Made by a program: the position numbers and the translations under genes. A stretch of 64,000 nucleotides of DNA, from contig NC_083651.1 in assembly GCF_963576545.1 (NCBI RefSeq), positions 24,369,748 to 24,433,747 of the forward strand, in the 5' to 3' direction. Under the pieces are notes generated by a model. The model did no database searches. It saw only the letters and a list, made by a program, of their open reading frames with translations, and was not told the DNA's origin. Below, piece by piece: positions 32,341-45,238 of this stretch. This stretch comes from Limanda limanda (lineage: Eukaryota > Chordata > Actinopteri > Pleuronectiformes > Pleuronectidae). Position 1 is the stretch's first letter. The number at the start of each line of letters is the position of its first letter.

Positions 32341-33730
32341 TATACATCTTATGGGTATAAGTTTGAAATCATATGCCTACTGTAAATGCACTTGGCTAAT
32401 GAGACCTCTGGGTCGGTTGAATTACACAATGTCATCAAAGTAAACATTTTCAGATGTTTGATCATTTAAACTGCTTCAAGGAATATGTAGGATCTTGCAA
32501 AACATTTACCTAAGTAACCATTAATTTATCAATAGTATATTGACAAAGACATTAAATGTCACATAAGTTGAATTGGAACAGAAATAATCTTACACTTTTT
32601 TTGTTCAATCAGGATACTTTATAACAATAAATGAAGACATTACTATATTCAAATGGAATGATAAACCTTTGAGTTATGTGATGAATGACGAGCATTGTTG
32701 TATTTGATTAATGATGCATGTTTATGGAATTTTATTTATTGTCTGGATAGCAGTTTTTACTACTTTTTTGGGACGTTTTTGGTTTTTCATATTTCAAATC
32801 ATTTATTTTTTTCATATACTGCGTGGTATAATTTTATTAGTTGTTGTATTTAAACCTAAACTGACCCCGGTTACCATAACCAGTTAGATTTCCTTTCACT
32901 TTTATAAGGTAAATTAAACCATTCATGTCGTATGCCGCTTCATTTTTAATGATATAAATATATCTCTTTCTGGCATTGGAATGAAGTTTGGAGTGCGGCT
33001 GCACTTCGGCTGGCGGCCACTGGGGGGCCTCGTGTCCCTGCAACACATGACTGAGTCCGCGGTCTGCGACAGTTGAAAATGAAGTTACGACACACCTGAA
33101 TGAAGGTGTTTACACAGGATCCTGCAGGTTTCATACAGGTGGAGGTGGCAGCTGCTTTACAAGCCGGGACCATGGCTGATTTGCCTAATAGGCCTTGATT
33201 GAAACTACAGTCACTCATGCTGGATAGATATGTAGATATGCACATAAATGCATCCAGAATTTTACTTTATAAAAGGAATATCACCTAGTCTGCAGAATGG
33301 ACTCTTTCAGAGTAATGTGTATATGGGATCGGTTGATTGTTACAGTTGACGCATCAACGTATAAGCAAGATTTTTACTGTAGTTGGGTTAAATCCGTACC
33401 ATTATTCTATGGATAACATGTTGATTTGCAATGCAGTAACTACAGCTCCCATTACTAAAGTATGAATGCCATTTTGAGTTTAAAAAAAAATTGCATCAAA
33501 TACACATTTCAATTGAAGGACATGCGTGTATGTGCCGCATTCATTGGATGAGTGCATTGTTCCACAGGTTGAGTGCATTCAGTGTAGTTTCTCTATCTTC
33601 ACGGGACGTGTCTTGACTCACCGCCCACTCTGGCGTTTTTCCACATTAATGTGCAGCGTGTATATATGTTATCAACAGAAACCCACTACTCTGGATGCTA
33701 CATGACTAAATGCCTCCGAGCGCCCCCCAG
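32341..33730. other. pgap1-hecw2 intergenic region
   Basis: No exon, RNA gene or recognised repeat. A GC-richer island occurs at 32990-33180. The open frames there on the minus strand have no recognisable domain. Confidence 0.5.
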
Positions 33731-33734
33731 CAGG

Positions 33735-34349
33735 GAGTCACTCCACTGCAATTAGCACCACCACATTACGCCATCCTTCAGTAAAGGACGTTTTTCCCCC
33801 GTTGGAACGGACATTGGGAGCATGCTCTTCCCAGTCAGATTCTGTGCCTCTGCCGGGACTGGTGGGAGGACGTCGGCAGTGACAGACTGCAGCGCAGCGC
33901 GGTGCAGAGGGATGGGATGCATGGAGTGAGGCGCGCGCCTGCAGCAGCAGCAGCAGCAGAGCTCGGTGCGGGGGCGGGGGGGGGGAGATGGGACGTGCTG
34001 CCGGAGTTGATGCACACACCTCTGGACGCTGCTGCCGAGCCGGGCCGTGGTGTCTCTCCAGCGCAGCAGCTTTTCACAGGGATACCGTCTGGATACGTGA
34101 CTCCGAGCCCAAAGCTGCCCTGGCTCTGGATCTGAGAGGGAGGGAGAGAGCGAGGAGGAGGAGGAGGAGGAGGAGGAGGAGGGGGGCATAGCGCGGCACC
34201 CCGCCCGTCTCGCCTCATTTGGACTGCAGGGATAAGGAGCTGGACCGTGATATCCCCGCGCAGAAAGCACGGAGCAGGTGTTCGGTGGCGGCGCTGTCAC
34301 CTCCAGCGGGCTTCACCGTCCGCCTCCGTCCCGCAGCTCTGCGCCAAAG
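33735..34349 (+). promoter_or_regulatory. hecw2: hecw2 CpG-rich promoter and 5' non-coding exon
   Basis: This is the only long CpG-rich stretch upstream of the hecw2 coding exons. It holds a short CAG run at 33943-33958, a GGA run at 34150-34182, and ends in a strong donor (CCAAAG before GTAAGCGG at 34350). No TATA box is obvious. I infer a transcription start within 33800-34250 and a non-coding first exon that ends at 34349. Confidence 0.5.
34150..34186 (+). repeat. GAG/GGA trinucleotide run
   Basis: About ten GAG units inside the presumed hecw2 5' exon, on a purine-only strand. Confidence 0.85.
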
Positions 34350-36039
34350 GTAAGCGGTGGCATCCAGGGGTGCAGGGAGCATGTAGGTGTCCATGGCTTC
34401 CAGTCCTGACGATGACGGGAATGATGAGGACTCTCATGATCGTTCTCAAAAACAGCGGGATTTTGTCATTTACCAACCGCTGCGTCGTCCAATGCGCATC
34501 GTGTTGTGTGTTTCTTGTAGTTTAGTTTCGAAGGGGATTACTGATCGATGTGATTTGTTTGTATTCATCATGTATGCGCCATATGAAGGAGATGCATTAA
34601 GAAGATGACGTAGGGAATTCCCACAGTAATCCAATAGCGAGCGATGACACCTGCACATTCCGCCAGTGCGGTCCCTGTGTGGCCTGCATGCTCAGTCATG
34701 TGCGCCAAGCGTCCGTGCGCGGCCTTGGCAGCGCATGCACTGACTCAAAATGATTAAACTTGGAGCAGAACTGTTATGTAACGTGATTTCTGCTGACGTG
34801 ATTTTGTCATAAGAGGGGGTTACCTTCAAATCTCTGTATCTCGGAGGTACAGAGATGCTCAGTGGTCCACAGAGTACTCCTGTTTACCATCCGATGGAGA
34901 TTTCTGTTTATAAACAGTTAAATCATTTTGTGGTAGCCCTAACCCAATGGTTCTGTGATACAGTCATATGAGCCTGCAGTGTCTTGACAAATCCCCTTTG
35001 ACATCTTCCAGTGTCGAAATGCTCATACGTTTTCCCCATTGTGATTTGCTTTCAACTAGGGTTTGTTTGAATCTGAGGCATAAATCCTGAGATGAATTGC
35101 AACAAGCAGAAATACAGTTTTGGTCAGTTTTGGTACGGTCCAGTCTGCGCATACTGTCAGATAGTGGCAGGTGTGTCTGAGATCTGATGAGTAGATATAA
35201 ATGAGGACGTTTTTGAGCCAAGGATGAAGGACTACAGGGTGAGGGAAATAGGTAAGTGAGGGAACTGAAACACCCTGCTGCTATACACCCCAAAGTCAAA
35301 GAAGGTGTGTGGCAAGATAGGGAAATACATTTTGACTGCACTGTTTAACTTATAAACAAAACTGCACTCCAAACATGTACAGCTGTACAACTGAAGAGAA
35401 CCACAATTACACACAACTGTTATGTTTCAAAGCAGGTTTACTCCAATCTTTTGTCCTGTCCGGCCAACATCACCACAGAGCACACTGAAGTGATCACACT
35501 TTTGGATCAACTCTGGAAATCCACCGAACACAGTGGACTGTCCCTTTAAAAGGGTTGCTCTCTAATGTCACCTGATTAGACCTCCTCTCAAGGATGTGCT
35601 GGTGTGAACAAACCGCTCTTCACTGATCTCCCCTTGGTAGTTTTGTTCCAGCTACAGATAACTTACCTCAATATGCTTCTTATGAGCACATCATTTTCAA
35701 CTTGGATCCACCCAACGTTGTACCTGAGCAGAGGTCTAATCACACATGAATAGGAATGTTTAAGTAGACCTTTTTCAAAGCAGACATTTTGACTTATATT
35801 GAGACTAGATGTTTCTTGTTAGAATAATGACGACTCTGATCAGTTCCAGTGTCATTGGAAGCCGTGACAGTGTGACAGGGAGCGAGTATGAAAAACACCA
35901 GCACAACAAGACTGAAGCAGATGAATGGAATTTTGTAATTTTTGTTTTTACCCTTGTGCTTTTCCGACAGTGATGTTGCAAAAACATATTTGGTGAAAGA
36001 GGCTATATCATTAACGTTACTAATGCAGAGAATCCTAAC

Positions 36040-36720
36040 CTGCACGTTTGGAATGGGCTGTTTGCTTGCCCTGTGTTAATGCTCTGGAGATGCTTCAAAA
36101 TCAAGTGTCATTAGTGATCCCTCATCAAACAGTTTTACAATATACTTTCACTTGTTATTGTTTGTACGCTGAATGTTGTGTGCAGAGCTTTTATATAATC
36201 TTTGCTGTAGAGTAAAGTTAGAAAATGTAATGGTCATCCTGGTTTATTCTGCAAGGACTGTTTTATTGTCATTGTTTTGCATATAATGAAACTTGCATGT
36301 TGGATATTTCAGAGGTCTGTTAAGCAATCAACTAGACCCAAGTTCACACCGTCTCAAAATAAAAGCTCTGCAATTCAGCTCGATAGAAAGTATCATATCA
36401 ACAAAACAAATTTACTTTTACTTTGAAGACTACTTGCTAAAGTGGAATTTATCCTATGAATGTTGCTGACATGATGGAGATCTGCACCCGTGTCAGCTGT
36501 GAATGTCTGTGTCGGTCTGATATGGTGAGATAAGAAAAACAAATCATCAAAATGATCTGGCAGTGATTTGACCCGTGGTTTGACTTAGTCATAGGACTTA
36601 GTGGCCGACCACTGCTGTACTTTATCCAATGACATAAAAGCCCATACTCTTAGCACACTGCTTTGCCCCCACTGACTGCTACAGAGCTCTGGTCGCCTGT
36701 TTATTCAAAGTTTATTTGAG
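36040..36720 (+). repeat. Diverged repeat pair, left copy
   Basis: Shared blocks with 41915-43990 in the same order are TTTGGAATGGGCTGTT, CAAACAGTT.TACAATATA, GTTGTGTGCAGAGCTTTT, AGACCCAAGTTCACA, TTTTACTTTGAAGAC, GATGGAGAT and CCCACTGACTGCTACAG. Identity is patchy, so the family or duplication is old. Confidence 0.75.
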
Positions 36721-38326
36721 TATTCCCACATAAGTGATTTACATATTATTGGCATTCAATCAGGAAATCTGTCCATCTGTATGAAACAGAGCACGTACAT
36801 CTAAACTAAACCTAATTCAGAATTTGATCTTAGGTGAAAATGACAATGCCCATATGCAACACATGCTGGCTACTGAATCTCTGCTTCTATTGATTACCAA
36901 CTATAATGTATCTGTTGCACCAAGTACTGAAAGCTGTCTTTGCGGTCTTGTGTTAGAAGACAGTATGAAACTGAGTAGTGATCTTTTAGTAAATGTCAAA
37001 CTATATTATATCTTTATTTTTACCCTACTCTTCATGCAACCTTAAGTAATCAGACGTTTTTACAGAGAGTTGTATAAGAGTATCAGTCACAATGATGACA
37101 CTTTGGGTAATGTATTGATTTAAGTGTAGTGATGTGCTTGATTGATTATCATAAATCTAAAATGTTGCTTATGACTGTATAGCCTGTAGAATGTTTCAGC
37201 TAATTGATTTAGCCAATGAGTCAGGAGGTACAATGGGAGAAGAACATAGAGGTTGTGTCACCCTGAAGTGATGTCACTAATGGCTTCACAGCTTTATCTA
37301 CAGCTCATTAATAATCCATCACTAACATCTTAAAATACAATAGTTCTCCTTTGTTTAACCTGAAGCGGCTTTGAGGTTGTTAACAAGATCCTAGGCCACA
37401 CTATGTTATTGTGTGTTGTTAGATATACAATAATGTATTAGATTGTTAGATATACTCTCTATTGAAGCTATGTGATGTTTACATTTTTTAATATTCATGT
37501 ATTTATTTATTTATGGCTCCACTTCTTCATCAAACTGAAGTATTCTAAACATTTCTGGTGTATCATTTGAGACACATTTGACCTCATATCCAGTCTGACA
37601 AATTCAGCATTTTTGAAAACCTGGTTAATCTAAAACACAGTAATGTGGGTTTGAGCAATGAGCACTGGATGCACAACCTGAAAATATAATGACCCCATAG
37701 TCCTTGCTTTAGCCAAAACTGATTCTTAAATGTGGGTTGAAGAGCTGTTCAACAGCTCAAATGCTTCTAGAAGATCCACAGTGTACTCCTGCATAGAATA
37801 TGTCTGTGTACAGTTTTTATGCCATTCATAAATCAATGTACAACCCACTTTCCCATTTATTGATAGGTCAGCATTCTCAACTTGGAGAGAGCCATATTAG
37901 TCAATCTTCCCGCTTAAATTCCATTTTCGGCCTGTCAGGGAGGGATGCCTCCTGAGGAGTGACTCATCCTAGACTCTTGGTGATGTGTTTAAAGAAATAC
38001 TCTGAGCGGGACAGAGCTGCGATTTTCCTAGGAAGTGGGGACGCACTGAGATCAGGGCTGTAGCCTGTGTTCTTTCAGAATGACTCACAAAGCTGCATCC
38101 TCCAGTGAGGCCTCACTGTAGCTAGTTGCAGTCAGGCAGACCCTTAGTCTATATCCCACACTTAGGTGCATCTGGAGCTCAGTGAGCAGGTAGTTTTGTG
38201 TTTCTTTGTCTCGGTTATGAAATTCCATCGGCCGAGTCAGGAAAAAGCATGAGGAAGCTTCCTCAAGCTGTTTGTGTTTTGATATTAACTTTATGTGTCA
38301 GTGAGACACAATCAGACCGTAGTGCC

Positions 38327-38448
<122 letters not shown>

Positions 38449-40359
38449 AGCTCCCCAAGGTGTCCGTTCTGTCAGGCTGTAAAGTACTGCAGTCACCTCC
38501 ACAGGGGCACAGAGGGGTCCCTCTGCTGACACCGACAACAACCAACACACACACACAGATGGAGAAAGAGACAGTGTTAGTGATAGACGAAGGAATCCCT
38601 TCACTGACATCACAGCATCTAAATTACACCATATCCTGTTGGAGCTAAAACTAGTGCTTCATTTAATTATGGACTAATCTCTTGATAATACAAAATTTCA
38701 TTTATAGTCAAATATGTCCGTCACAATATTCTGGAGCTGCACAAGATATGTGTTATATTTCAAACACACAAAAACCAAGGGAAATTCTTGGCTGATAAAA
38801 TCTAGAAACAGGAAATGTTTGGAATCTTTGCTTGATACATTTTTTTTAACTACTAGTTGAAATATTCTCTGCAGTGTGTGCATGGTAATGAAGGAACATG
38901 TGACCGTGTCGGTTATGGTGTGTTTTTAATAGTCATCTGACAACAGTAGAGCTATAGAGATATATCAGGCATTGAAACACACACAGTACTAGTAAGAAGG
39001 ATGAATGATCCAAATTTTCTGTCGATCAACTTGAGATAATGCAGTAAACCCACACTCTGAAACAGGCACATTCAGTGATTGATGGATGCAATTTTACACT
39101 GCAGTATATATTAATCGGTTATTTTATATATTTTCAACACACAGTGTGTGTGTGTGATGGGGGGTATTGCAGAGGAGTGATGTGCATCAGCTTGTAATTG
39201 TGAGGGTTCGATAAGTCTTGTTCTTGGCATGAGGTGTGTAAAAGGACGTGGACAGACATATTGCTGTGATGGTGTCTGTCCGTAATGACTGTCACATGGT
39301 TCACAAAACATTTGAAAGTTTGATGAAAAAAATGACAGTCAATCCAATTCTGCCATGCTGTGTAAGTTATATTGCTGCAGATGTGCTTCTGTTTAGTATT
39401 CATTGCACAGTGGTGCCGAGTACGAAGTATTTGGTGCCTGATAACAGAACAATGCTCAAATGACGGGCTAAGCAAGACAGGTGTCAAATTTACCATCATC
39501 CCACAGAATGGTTAGAAATAGAAGCACTTTTGTCAATTTTGGATACCCACAGAACACCTTGTTTATCTACATCCATTTTCAGAGAATCGGTCACTAATCC
39601 CCCATCAGGTCAAAGCTTTACAGAGCGCTTGAATTGGGATTATAATGGGAAGTTGGAACGTTTTAGAAAAAAAGCACTGGCATGAGTCCAGATTGAATCA
39701 ACTCAGTTGCCTTTCCTGAGGTCATGTTTTAGTTGGTGCTCTTATACCGACCTCTTGTCCCCTCTTGTCTGAGTGTTGATGGGTGCAGCCGTGACATTTC
39801 CAACAGTTACATGTACACAGATTTTTTTTGTTTTTCCTTTAACCGAATAAACTCCTGCTTGTTTATGGAACTGGCCCCTCCCTGCTGATGCTATATGACT
39901 CTAAGAGGCCACGTGCACACGTGAGGAGGATTTACGTATTCCTGCAACTGTGATTAAGGTTTTATTCCGTCATAAATCCCTGAATGCGTTTTGTTTGTGC
40001 GTGTGTGTGTGATGTAGCCATGCTCTGGTAATCTTGTCGAGTCAGGGATGCCCAGGCTTTCCTCATGTCAATCACAGCAGATCTTATTTCAATATCAGGC
40101 CTGAGTTATCTCGAAATGCAGCCAATCCACATACATCAGCCCAGTGGCCAGTTCATCATTTCTCTCAGTCAGTTCGAAATGCAAAGTGAATTGATTCAGA
40201 TGCATAAGAGCCATACATAAGAGCCGTATATAATTGTTACTATTTTTGTTATAGTTTTATCATTAAAATTTTCACACAAATTGCAACCTCAGTAATTTTT
40301 CCCTCTGCAGCATTTTGTCATGCCTGGCACATGTGTACAACTTAATGTAAATGTATATG

Positions 40360-40790
40360 ATGTTCTAGTGTTTATTAGTGGTAAAATAATATAGCAAGTG
40401 CTTTACAACAAACAAAACAGAAATAAATATCATATTCACAAACAATCATAGTAAAGAAATAATAATAATAAAGATACAAATAATACGGTCATAGACATCC
40501 TATAAAAAAAAAGCTGATTTAAGTATCTTAAAAAGAGAAATAAAACCGTTAACTGTTCTGCTGGTCTAATCTCTTCTGGCAGATTGCTCCAAAGAGTAGG
40601 GCCCCTCACTGCAAAGGCTCTATCTCTTTGGTTTTCTGCCTTGATTTTGGAATGGCTAGCAATGCTTTACCAGAAGAGCTCAGACTGCGTCCTGGCTCGT
40701 AGGGAGATACAATGTTTAAAATTGAGGTTCAAAGCTCAGGTTTTAGTCAAAGACCACACCTTGATTTCTAGTTTAGGAATAAGTAAACAG
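40360..40790 (+). repeat. Fish interspersed repeat (block 'CCCCTCACTGCAAAGGCTC')
   Basis: From GTGTTTATTAGTGGTAAAAT through GCAGATTGCTCCAAAGAG, CCTCACTGCAAAGGCTCTAT and CTTGATTTCTAGTTTAGG. This is a dispersed family I recognise from teleosts. Its class is uncertain. The open frame 40584-40796 is part of it. Confidence 0.55.
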
Positions 40791-41685
40791 TGCTAGGTTT
40801 GCCTTGATATTATCCATGCACGAGGTGGGACCAAGGAAAATAAGTGATAAGGAATTAGTTAATTAATTAGTTAAAGCAGGTTAATAATTAGTTGGAAAAA
40901 GTTGTTTGCCATCCAGTGTTTTATTTCAACATATTCATTGTAATGTATTGAATGAGATCAGTAGTACTGTTATTGAATGTGCCAGATTGAAACAAAATTG
41001 AACTAAAAGTCAAAGCCAGTCCAATCTATACCCAAACATTCAGTCTAGATTTTTTGTGCATGCAAGATTATCTCACGCCATAGAAGAGACTATAGCTTTG
41101 GATTTTTACCAACTGTTTTTAAGACGGTCTTAGATTTGTTCTGCCTGTCACTTTTTGTAGCTACTCGACAGAAAGTTGTTAGTGGGTGCAGTTTGCAGTG
41201 AAGGGAAGGCAGAGTAAATAGGTTTTCAACAAAAATGGGCGCCATTGTACACATTGAAGAAGTCTTTTTCAAACTATGATGTCTTCCTCCCCAGGGGCAT
41301 AGACAGAGAGACTGTCCTTTAATTACCGCTTAAGTCAGTTTGCAGCAACTTATTACAAAACATAGCTCAGTTTTATTTCTCGACGCAGTTTTGTGCATGA
41401 ATGCGTTTATGTTAATTATTTTCGTGAACAAATTAGTTTTCATTCGATGAACGTCACTTCTCCTTCTTCCTCCTCGACTTTGAACTAGTTTATTATATGT
41501 GTGAACTGGCACAACACTGGCTCGGCGACTTGTAGAGGCCACAGTATTGATGGCAGGAGTGAAAGAGGTCAACTAGCTGTCTTCCCTGTTTCAGGGATGG
41601 AACAATATTGTAGCATAAAGTAACTCTTGTATTACTTTACTACAGGTACGTCTGTCTTTTCATAATTTTACCTTTAACACTAAGG

Positions 41686-41880
41686 ACGGCATGGCAATGC
41701 TGTGGTTGGCACTGTCACCTCATATCAAGAAGGTTGCCTGTTCAGTGTGGAGCTTGCATGTTCTCCCTGTGGTAGTGTGGGTTTTCTTTGGTTAGTACAG
41801 CTTCCCCACAGTCCAAAGACTTGCAGTTAGGGTGAGGTTAATTGACCATAGATATGAATGTGAGAGGGAATGGTTATTTT
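41686..41880 (+). repeat. Fish 'GGCACTGTCACCTCA' interspersed repeat
   Basis: Blocks ACGGCATGGCAATGCTGTGG, GGCACTGTCACCTCA, GAGCTTGCATGTTCTCCCTG, TGGGTTTTCTTTGG, CACAGTCCAAAGACTTGCAG and GAATGTGAGAGGGAATGG occur in the usual order of a very abundant percomorph repeat. It starts like a tRNA-derived SINE but I do not assign a class. Confidence 0.7.
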
Positions 41881-42237
41881 CCTCTACTAATGCAAGGCCC
41901 TTTGTAAACATGCCTCTTTGGAATGGGCTGTTCTCTTGTCCTGTGTAAATGCCCTGGAGCTACATCAGAATTAGTCTTTGTCTTTAGTGAGTCCTCCTCA
42001 AACAGTTCTACAATATACCGTCACCTTTTTATTGTTGGCATGATAAACGTTGTGTGCAGAGCTTTTTACATACTCTCAATATTTCAGATTTCTGTAAAGC
42101 AACCGGCACAATTTTGAGACCCAAGTTCACAACTCTGTAATTCAGCTTGGTAGAAAGCATTGCAGCGACACAACAAATGTTGTGATTTTACTTTGAAGAC
42201 AACTTATAAGGTGGAATTGATTCTATGAATGTTAAGC

Positions 42238-42387
42238 TCAATTCAATTCAATTTAATTTGTATCGCACCAAATCACAACATACATTTACCGTAAGGCACT
42301 TTACAAAATAAGGTCAAGACCTTACAAAATGATAGAGAAACTCAACAGTTCCAACAATGAGCAAGCACAAGCATTAAGGCATGTTGT
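42238..42387 (+). repeat. Fish 'TTCAATTCAATTTAATTTGTAT' type insertion
   Basis: It begins TCAATTCAATTCAATTTAAT and contains GCACCAAATCACAACATAC and AGGCACTTTACAAAATAAGG. This is a common teleost repeat. It splits the right copy of the diverged repeat pair. Confidence 0.7.
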
Positions 42388-42600
42388 TGCCAGGATGGAG
42401 ATTAGCACCTGTGCAGTGTCAGTCCGATGACCTGCTGTTTGTTGCAATTTTGTTGATGTGTTCAGTTACATGCTGCATCTGTTCCACATCCGCCCTGGGA
42501 GAGGGACCCCTCACATGTGGCTCTCCAAGAGGTTTCTTAACTTTTTTTTTAGGTAGTTTTCGCTACTCTTTTTGAGGGTGAAGGACAGACGATGTTGAGC

Positions 42601-43788
42601 CTTCTCAGGGCTCGTGACTGCGACTGATCTGGTCGCATATGCGACTGGAATTTTGGCCGTGCGACTTGATTTGAAATCACGGTCCCACGCGTGCGCCTAT
42701 AAATATAAGCAAAAATTTCAGGTGTGCGCCTAGATAATGGGCTGCAGAACCAAGTCATAAGCTGGTATGAGCGCTAGAAATAATAAGATCCACGCCCCGC
42801 TGGCGAAAACTAGTCCCCTGACAGAAACAAGCGATCAAATAAACTACTCTGACACAAGCGATAGAATGATAGTTGCTGTCACTCGCCCGCTTACACAGAA
42901 CCCGGAAGACAGAGACGAATCAAGAGCTCCACTAGAGCCAGCATGGGTGTGGGCACCGTGGAGGATTTAATCCGCATCTCTGCGGATGGTCCTTCACTGG
43001 AGGACTTTGATCCACTTCCTTCTGTAAGGAAGTGGATCAGAGCCGGCCGTAGAGCCAGGAGACCGGAGTTCAGCCGTCCCTGCCCTGTCTAATGAGCTGA
43101 CTGTTAACGTTGTTGTTTTTTCTTATGTACATGTATGATGTTGAGTAAGTAAGAAACTTAAAGGACATTATATATATAGTGTTGTAACACTATGGCACAT
43201 GTAGTAGATAGTAATATGTTGTTCTACTGATCATGACTGTAAAACTGATTATATTTTTAGCTATTAATGTCAAAATTAATCCTGATCTGTGAGGCCATTC
43301 TTATGTATGATGTTAAGTTATTAAGAAAGGACATTATATATATAGTGTTGTAACACTATGGCACATGTAGGAGATAGTAATATGTTGTTCTACTGATCAT
43401 GACCGTAAAACTGATTATATTTATAGCTATTAATGTCAATATTTTTCAACAGTTGACTGCAGGTACAAGAGCAGTCTGAGTAATAAAGAATTTGGTTAAA
43501 ACAAATGGTGTGATTTGTCCTACTTCCCCTACCATCTAAACCACCTAAAATACCGTGCAATTATTTTCCACCTATCAATGTAGGCCTTTATCTAAGCAAG
43601 GTCATGCCTTACCTTTTATAATCTGTTCAAACATGTTATTCCAGGTTGTTAACATTGATCAATAGTAGTATTACTTGGTTTGGCCAACGTTTTGTAGTGG
43701 TGCGCCTAGATTTTTGCTGGTGCTCCCAATTTTTCTGGGTTAGGAGCACAGTGCTCCTAAGCCAAAAAGTTAGTCTGGAGCCCTGCTT
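42601..43788 (+). mobile_element. hAT relic with terminal CAGGGCTC/GAGCCCTG
   Basis: The left end CAGGGCTCGTGACTGCG and the right end GTCTGGAGCCCTG share the first eight bases in inverse orientation, and both ends carry GTGCGCCTAG-like motifs nearby. A coding scrap at 42955-43090 reads VEDLIRISADGPSLEDF, DPLPSVRKWIRAGRRARRP, resembling the C-terminal end of a ZNF862-type hAT transposase. Flanking CTTCT is present on both sides, but a clean 8-bp duplication is not visible. Confidence 0.6.
43131..43440 (+). repeat. Two tandem copies of a segment of about 140-180 bp
   Basis: TGTATGATGTTGAGTAAGTA … AGCTATTAATGTCAA at about 43132-43273 recurs at about 43305-43440 with few differences, including ATTATATATATAGTGTTGTA and ACACTATGGCACATGTAG. 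It lies inside the hAT relic. Confidence 0.9.
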
Positions 43789-43990
43789 CTTAAGCACTGA
43801 GAGAAATTGTGATTTGTCAATATGGGCTGTACAATACATTTTGATTGAATGATTATTTGACCCAGTTGGAGACCGTTGCTGTAGTTTTTCTGAGGTTAGG
43901 AAGAAGACATGTTAAACTCAGTCCGCAGACTGAAGACACATGCCCCAACCCCACTGACTCCTACAGGGTGCTGGTCACCTTTTTATTCAT

Positions 43991-44905
43991 AAAGTGAACG
44001 AATCATGTGTCGAAATCACACCAAAATTGGCACTGCATTTTCTGAGTAATTCACCATAGACGTGCATCACTGGTCAGCTCAGTTTTTGAGACGTTGCACA
44101 CATGTAGGCAACTTGGTTTTTCATTGAGGGCACCCAGCACATATTTGTTGAATGTTACCAAACCTTTCGGTAAAAAAACTGCCTCTCAGACCATTATAAA
44201 CAGGCAGATTGTGAAGGAACATGCTATCCGTCCTCAAATAACGAGCTGGCTGTGGTTGAGACTCTGACAGCGCTCCCCAGACATTTCCAAAACTGGTTAC
44301 TGTTAATTGAAGAGCTTCCTGGGAAGCAGATGCAGCTGCATGTCTCCCTTCTCTGTTTTTACTGAGGCTGCTTTACAGAAACGCAGTTGCAAAGATGGGT
44401 ATGTGTGTGTCTGTGTGTGAGGGCTAAGAAAATGTTTCATGCATTTCTTTTTCAAGTAATCTCACAGACATAATGGATTTCAAATTAGATATTTTCAGTT
44501 TACGCTTCTCCACAGGGGGTAGTGTTTGTAGCAGCAAGACAAACATATAGACTTTCATTAAGTGTTTCATTAATCATTCAGAGAAGTAAACAGAACATTG
44601 TGTCAGCAATGAACCAATAAAAATAACTTAAATGTGTTCTAAAAATATAACAAATTGTCCACAGTTGAAACACATTTCCTCCTTCGTTGTTAATGGGATG
44701 TCAGAGAAGAAAGGACAGAGAGGAATGACTGCAGGATTATTCATGTTGGTGACAGGTTTTTTGACAGCAAACAACCTGACTGGTGACTAATGTTTGTTCA
44801 GTCATTTGCTGGGTGCAACTCACAGTTTACAATTATTGCTTCTGTTGTGTTGCAGCAAATGTGTCACTGATGTCTCTCTGTCTCTCCCTCTTTCCCCATC
44901 TACAG
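43991..44905. other. hecw2 intron 1, right part
   Basis: No gene or recognised repeat. AT-rich unique-looking sequence leads up to the acceptor at 44906. Confidence 0.5.
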
Positions 44906-44906
44906 G

Positions 44907-44932
44907 CTCCAGTTGCCATTGGATTACATGGA
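44907..44932 (+). other. hecw2: Possible small hecw2 5' UTR exon
   Basis: A long C/T tract (TCTCCCTCTTTCCCCATCTACAG) makes a strong acceptor before GCTCCAGTTG, and GTAAGAG 25-26 bp later is a fair donor. The exon would be non-coding. The open frame 44783-45034 that runs across it ends at TAG and has no domain. Confidence 0.25.
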
Positions 44933-45238
44933 GTAAGAGCGGCAAACATTGGGACTTTTGTGGATATCTTCAACTGCAACAGTTCTGTTGTGATGCATGG
45001 AACAAACGCGCATATATCCGGGGTCTATGAGTAGAGGAGATTGCCCCATTATTTTTACGGCTCCTCTCAAGTCACGCCAACTTCAAGCTAACTCTCACTG
45101 TTGAAACATGAGAGTTTAAGATGAGTCAGCAAGTCGAAAACAGCAAAATGCCTCATCACATCAGCAGTCAATAAGACTTCTTGGGCTTCTCCTCAACTTT
45201 TTTTACTTCTTGTAGCTGTTTCTTCACCAGATACAGAC

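Larger units (their letters stand above)
41915..43990 (+). repeat. Diverged repeat pair, right copy, split by two insertions
   Basis: It matches 36040-36720 in the same direction. The match breaks at about 42238 and resumes at about 42388 (GATGGAGATTAGCACC), breaks again near 42540 and resumes near 43915 (CCCACTGACTCCTACAG). The intervening pieces are separate insertions. Confidence 0.7.

Noticed and set aside
33752..34300. 182-codon minus-strand open frame in the hecw2 5' region
   Set aside because: Its sequence is runs of S, P and C from the GGA and CAG repeats and the GC-rich promoter; no domain, no splice context, and it lies antisense to the likely hecw2 first exon.
41686..41880. tRNA gene or tRNA-derived SINE promoter
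   Set aside because: A cloverleaf and clear A and B boxes cannot be drawn; the block order matches a known abundant fish repeat instead.
44783..45034. First coding exon of hecw2
   Set aside because: Both frames end in stops before the acceptor at 45230 and show no similarity to HECW N-termini; at most a short non-coding exon is present.
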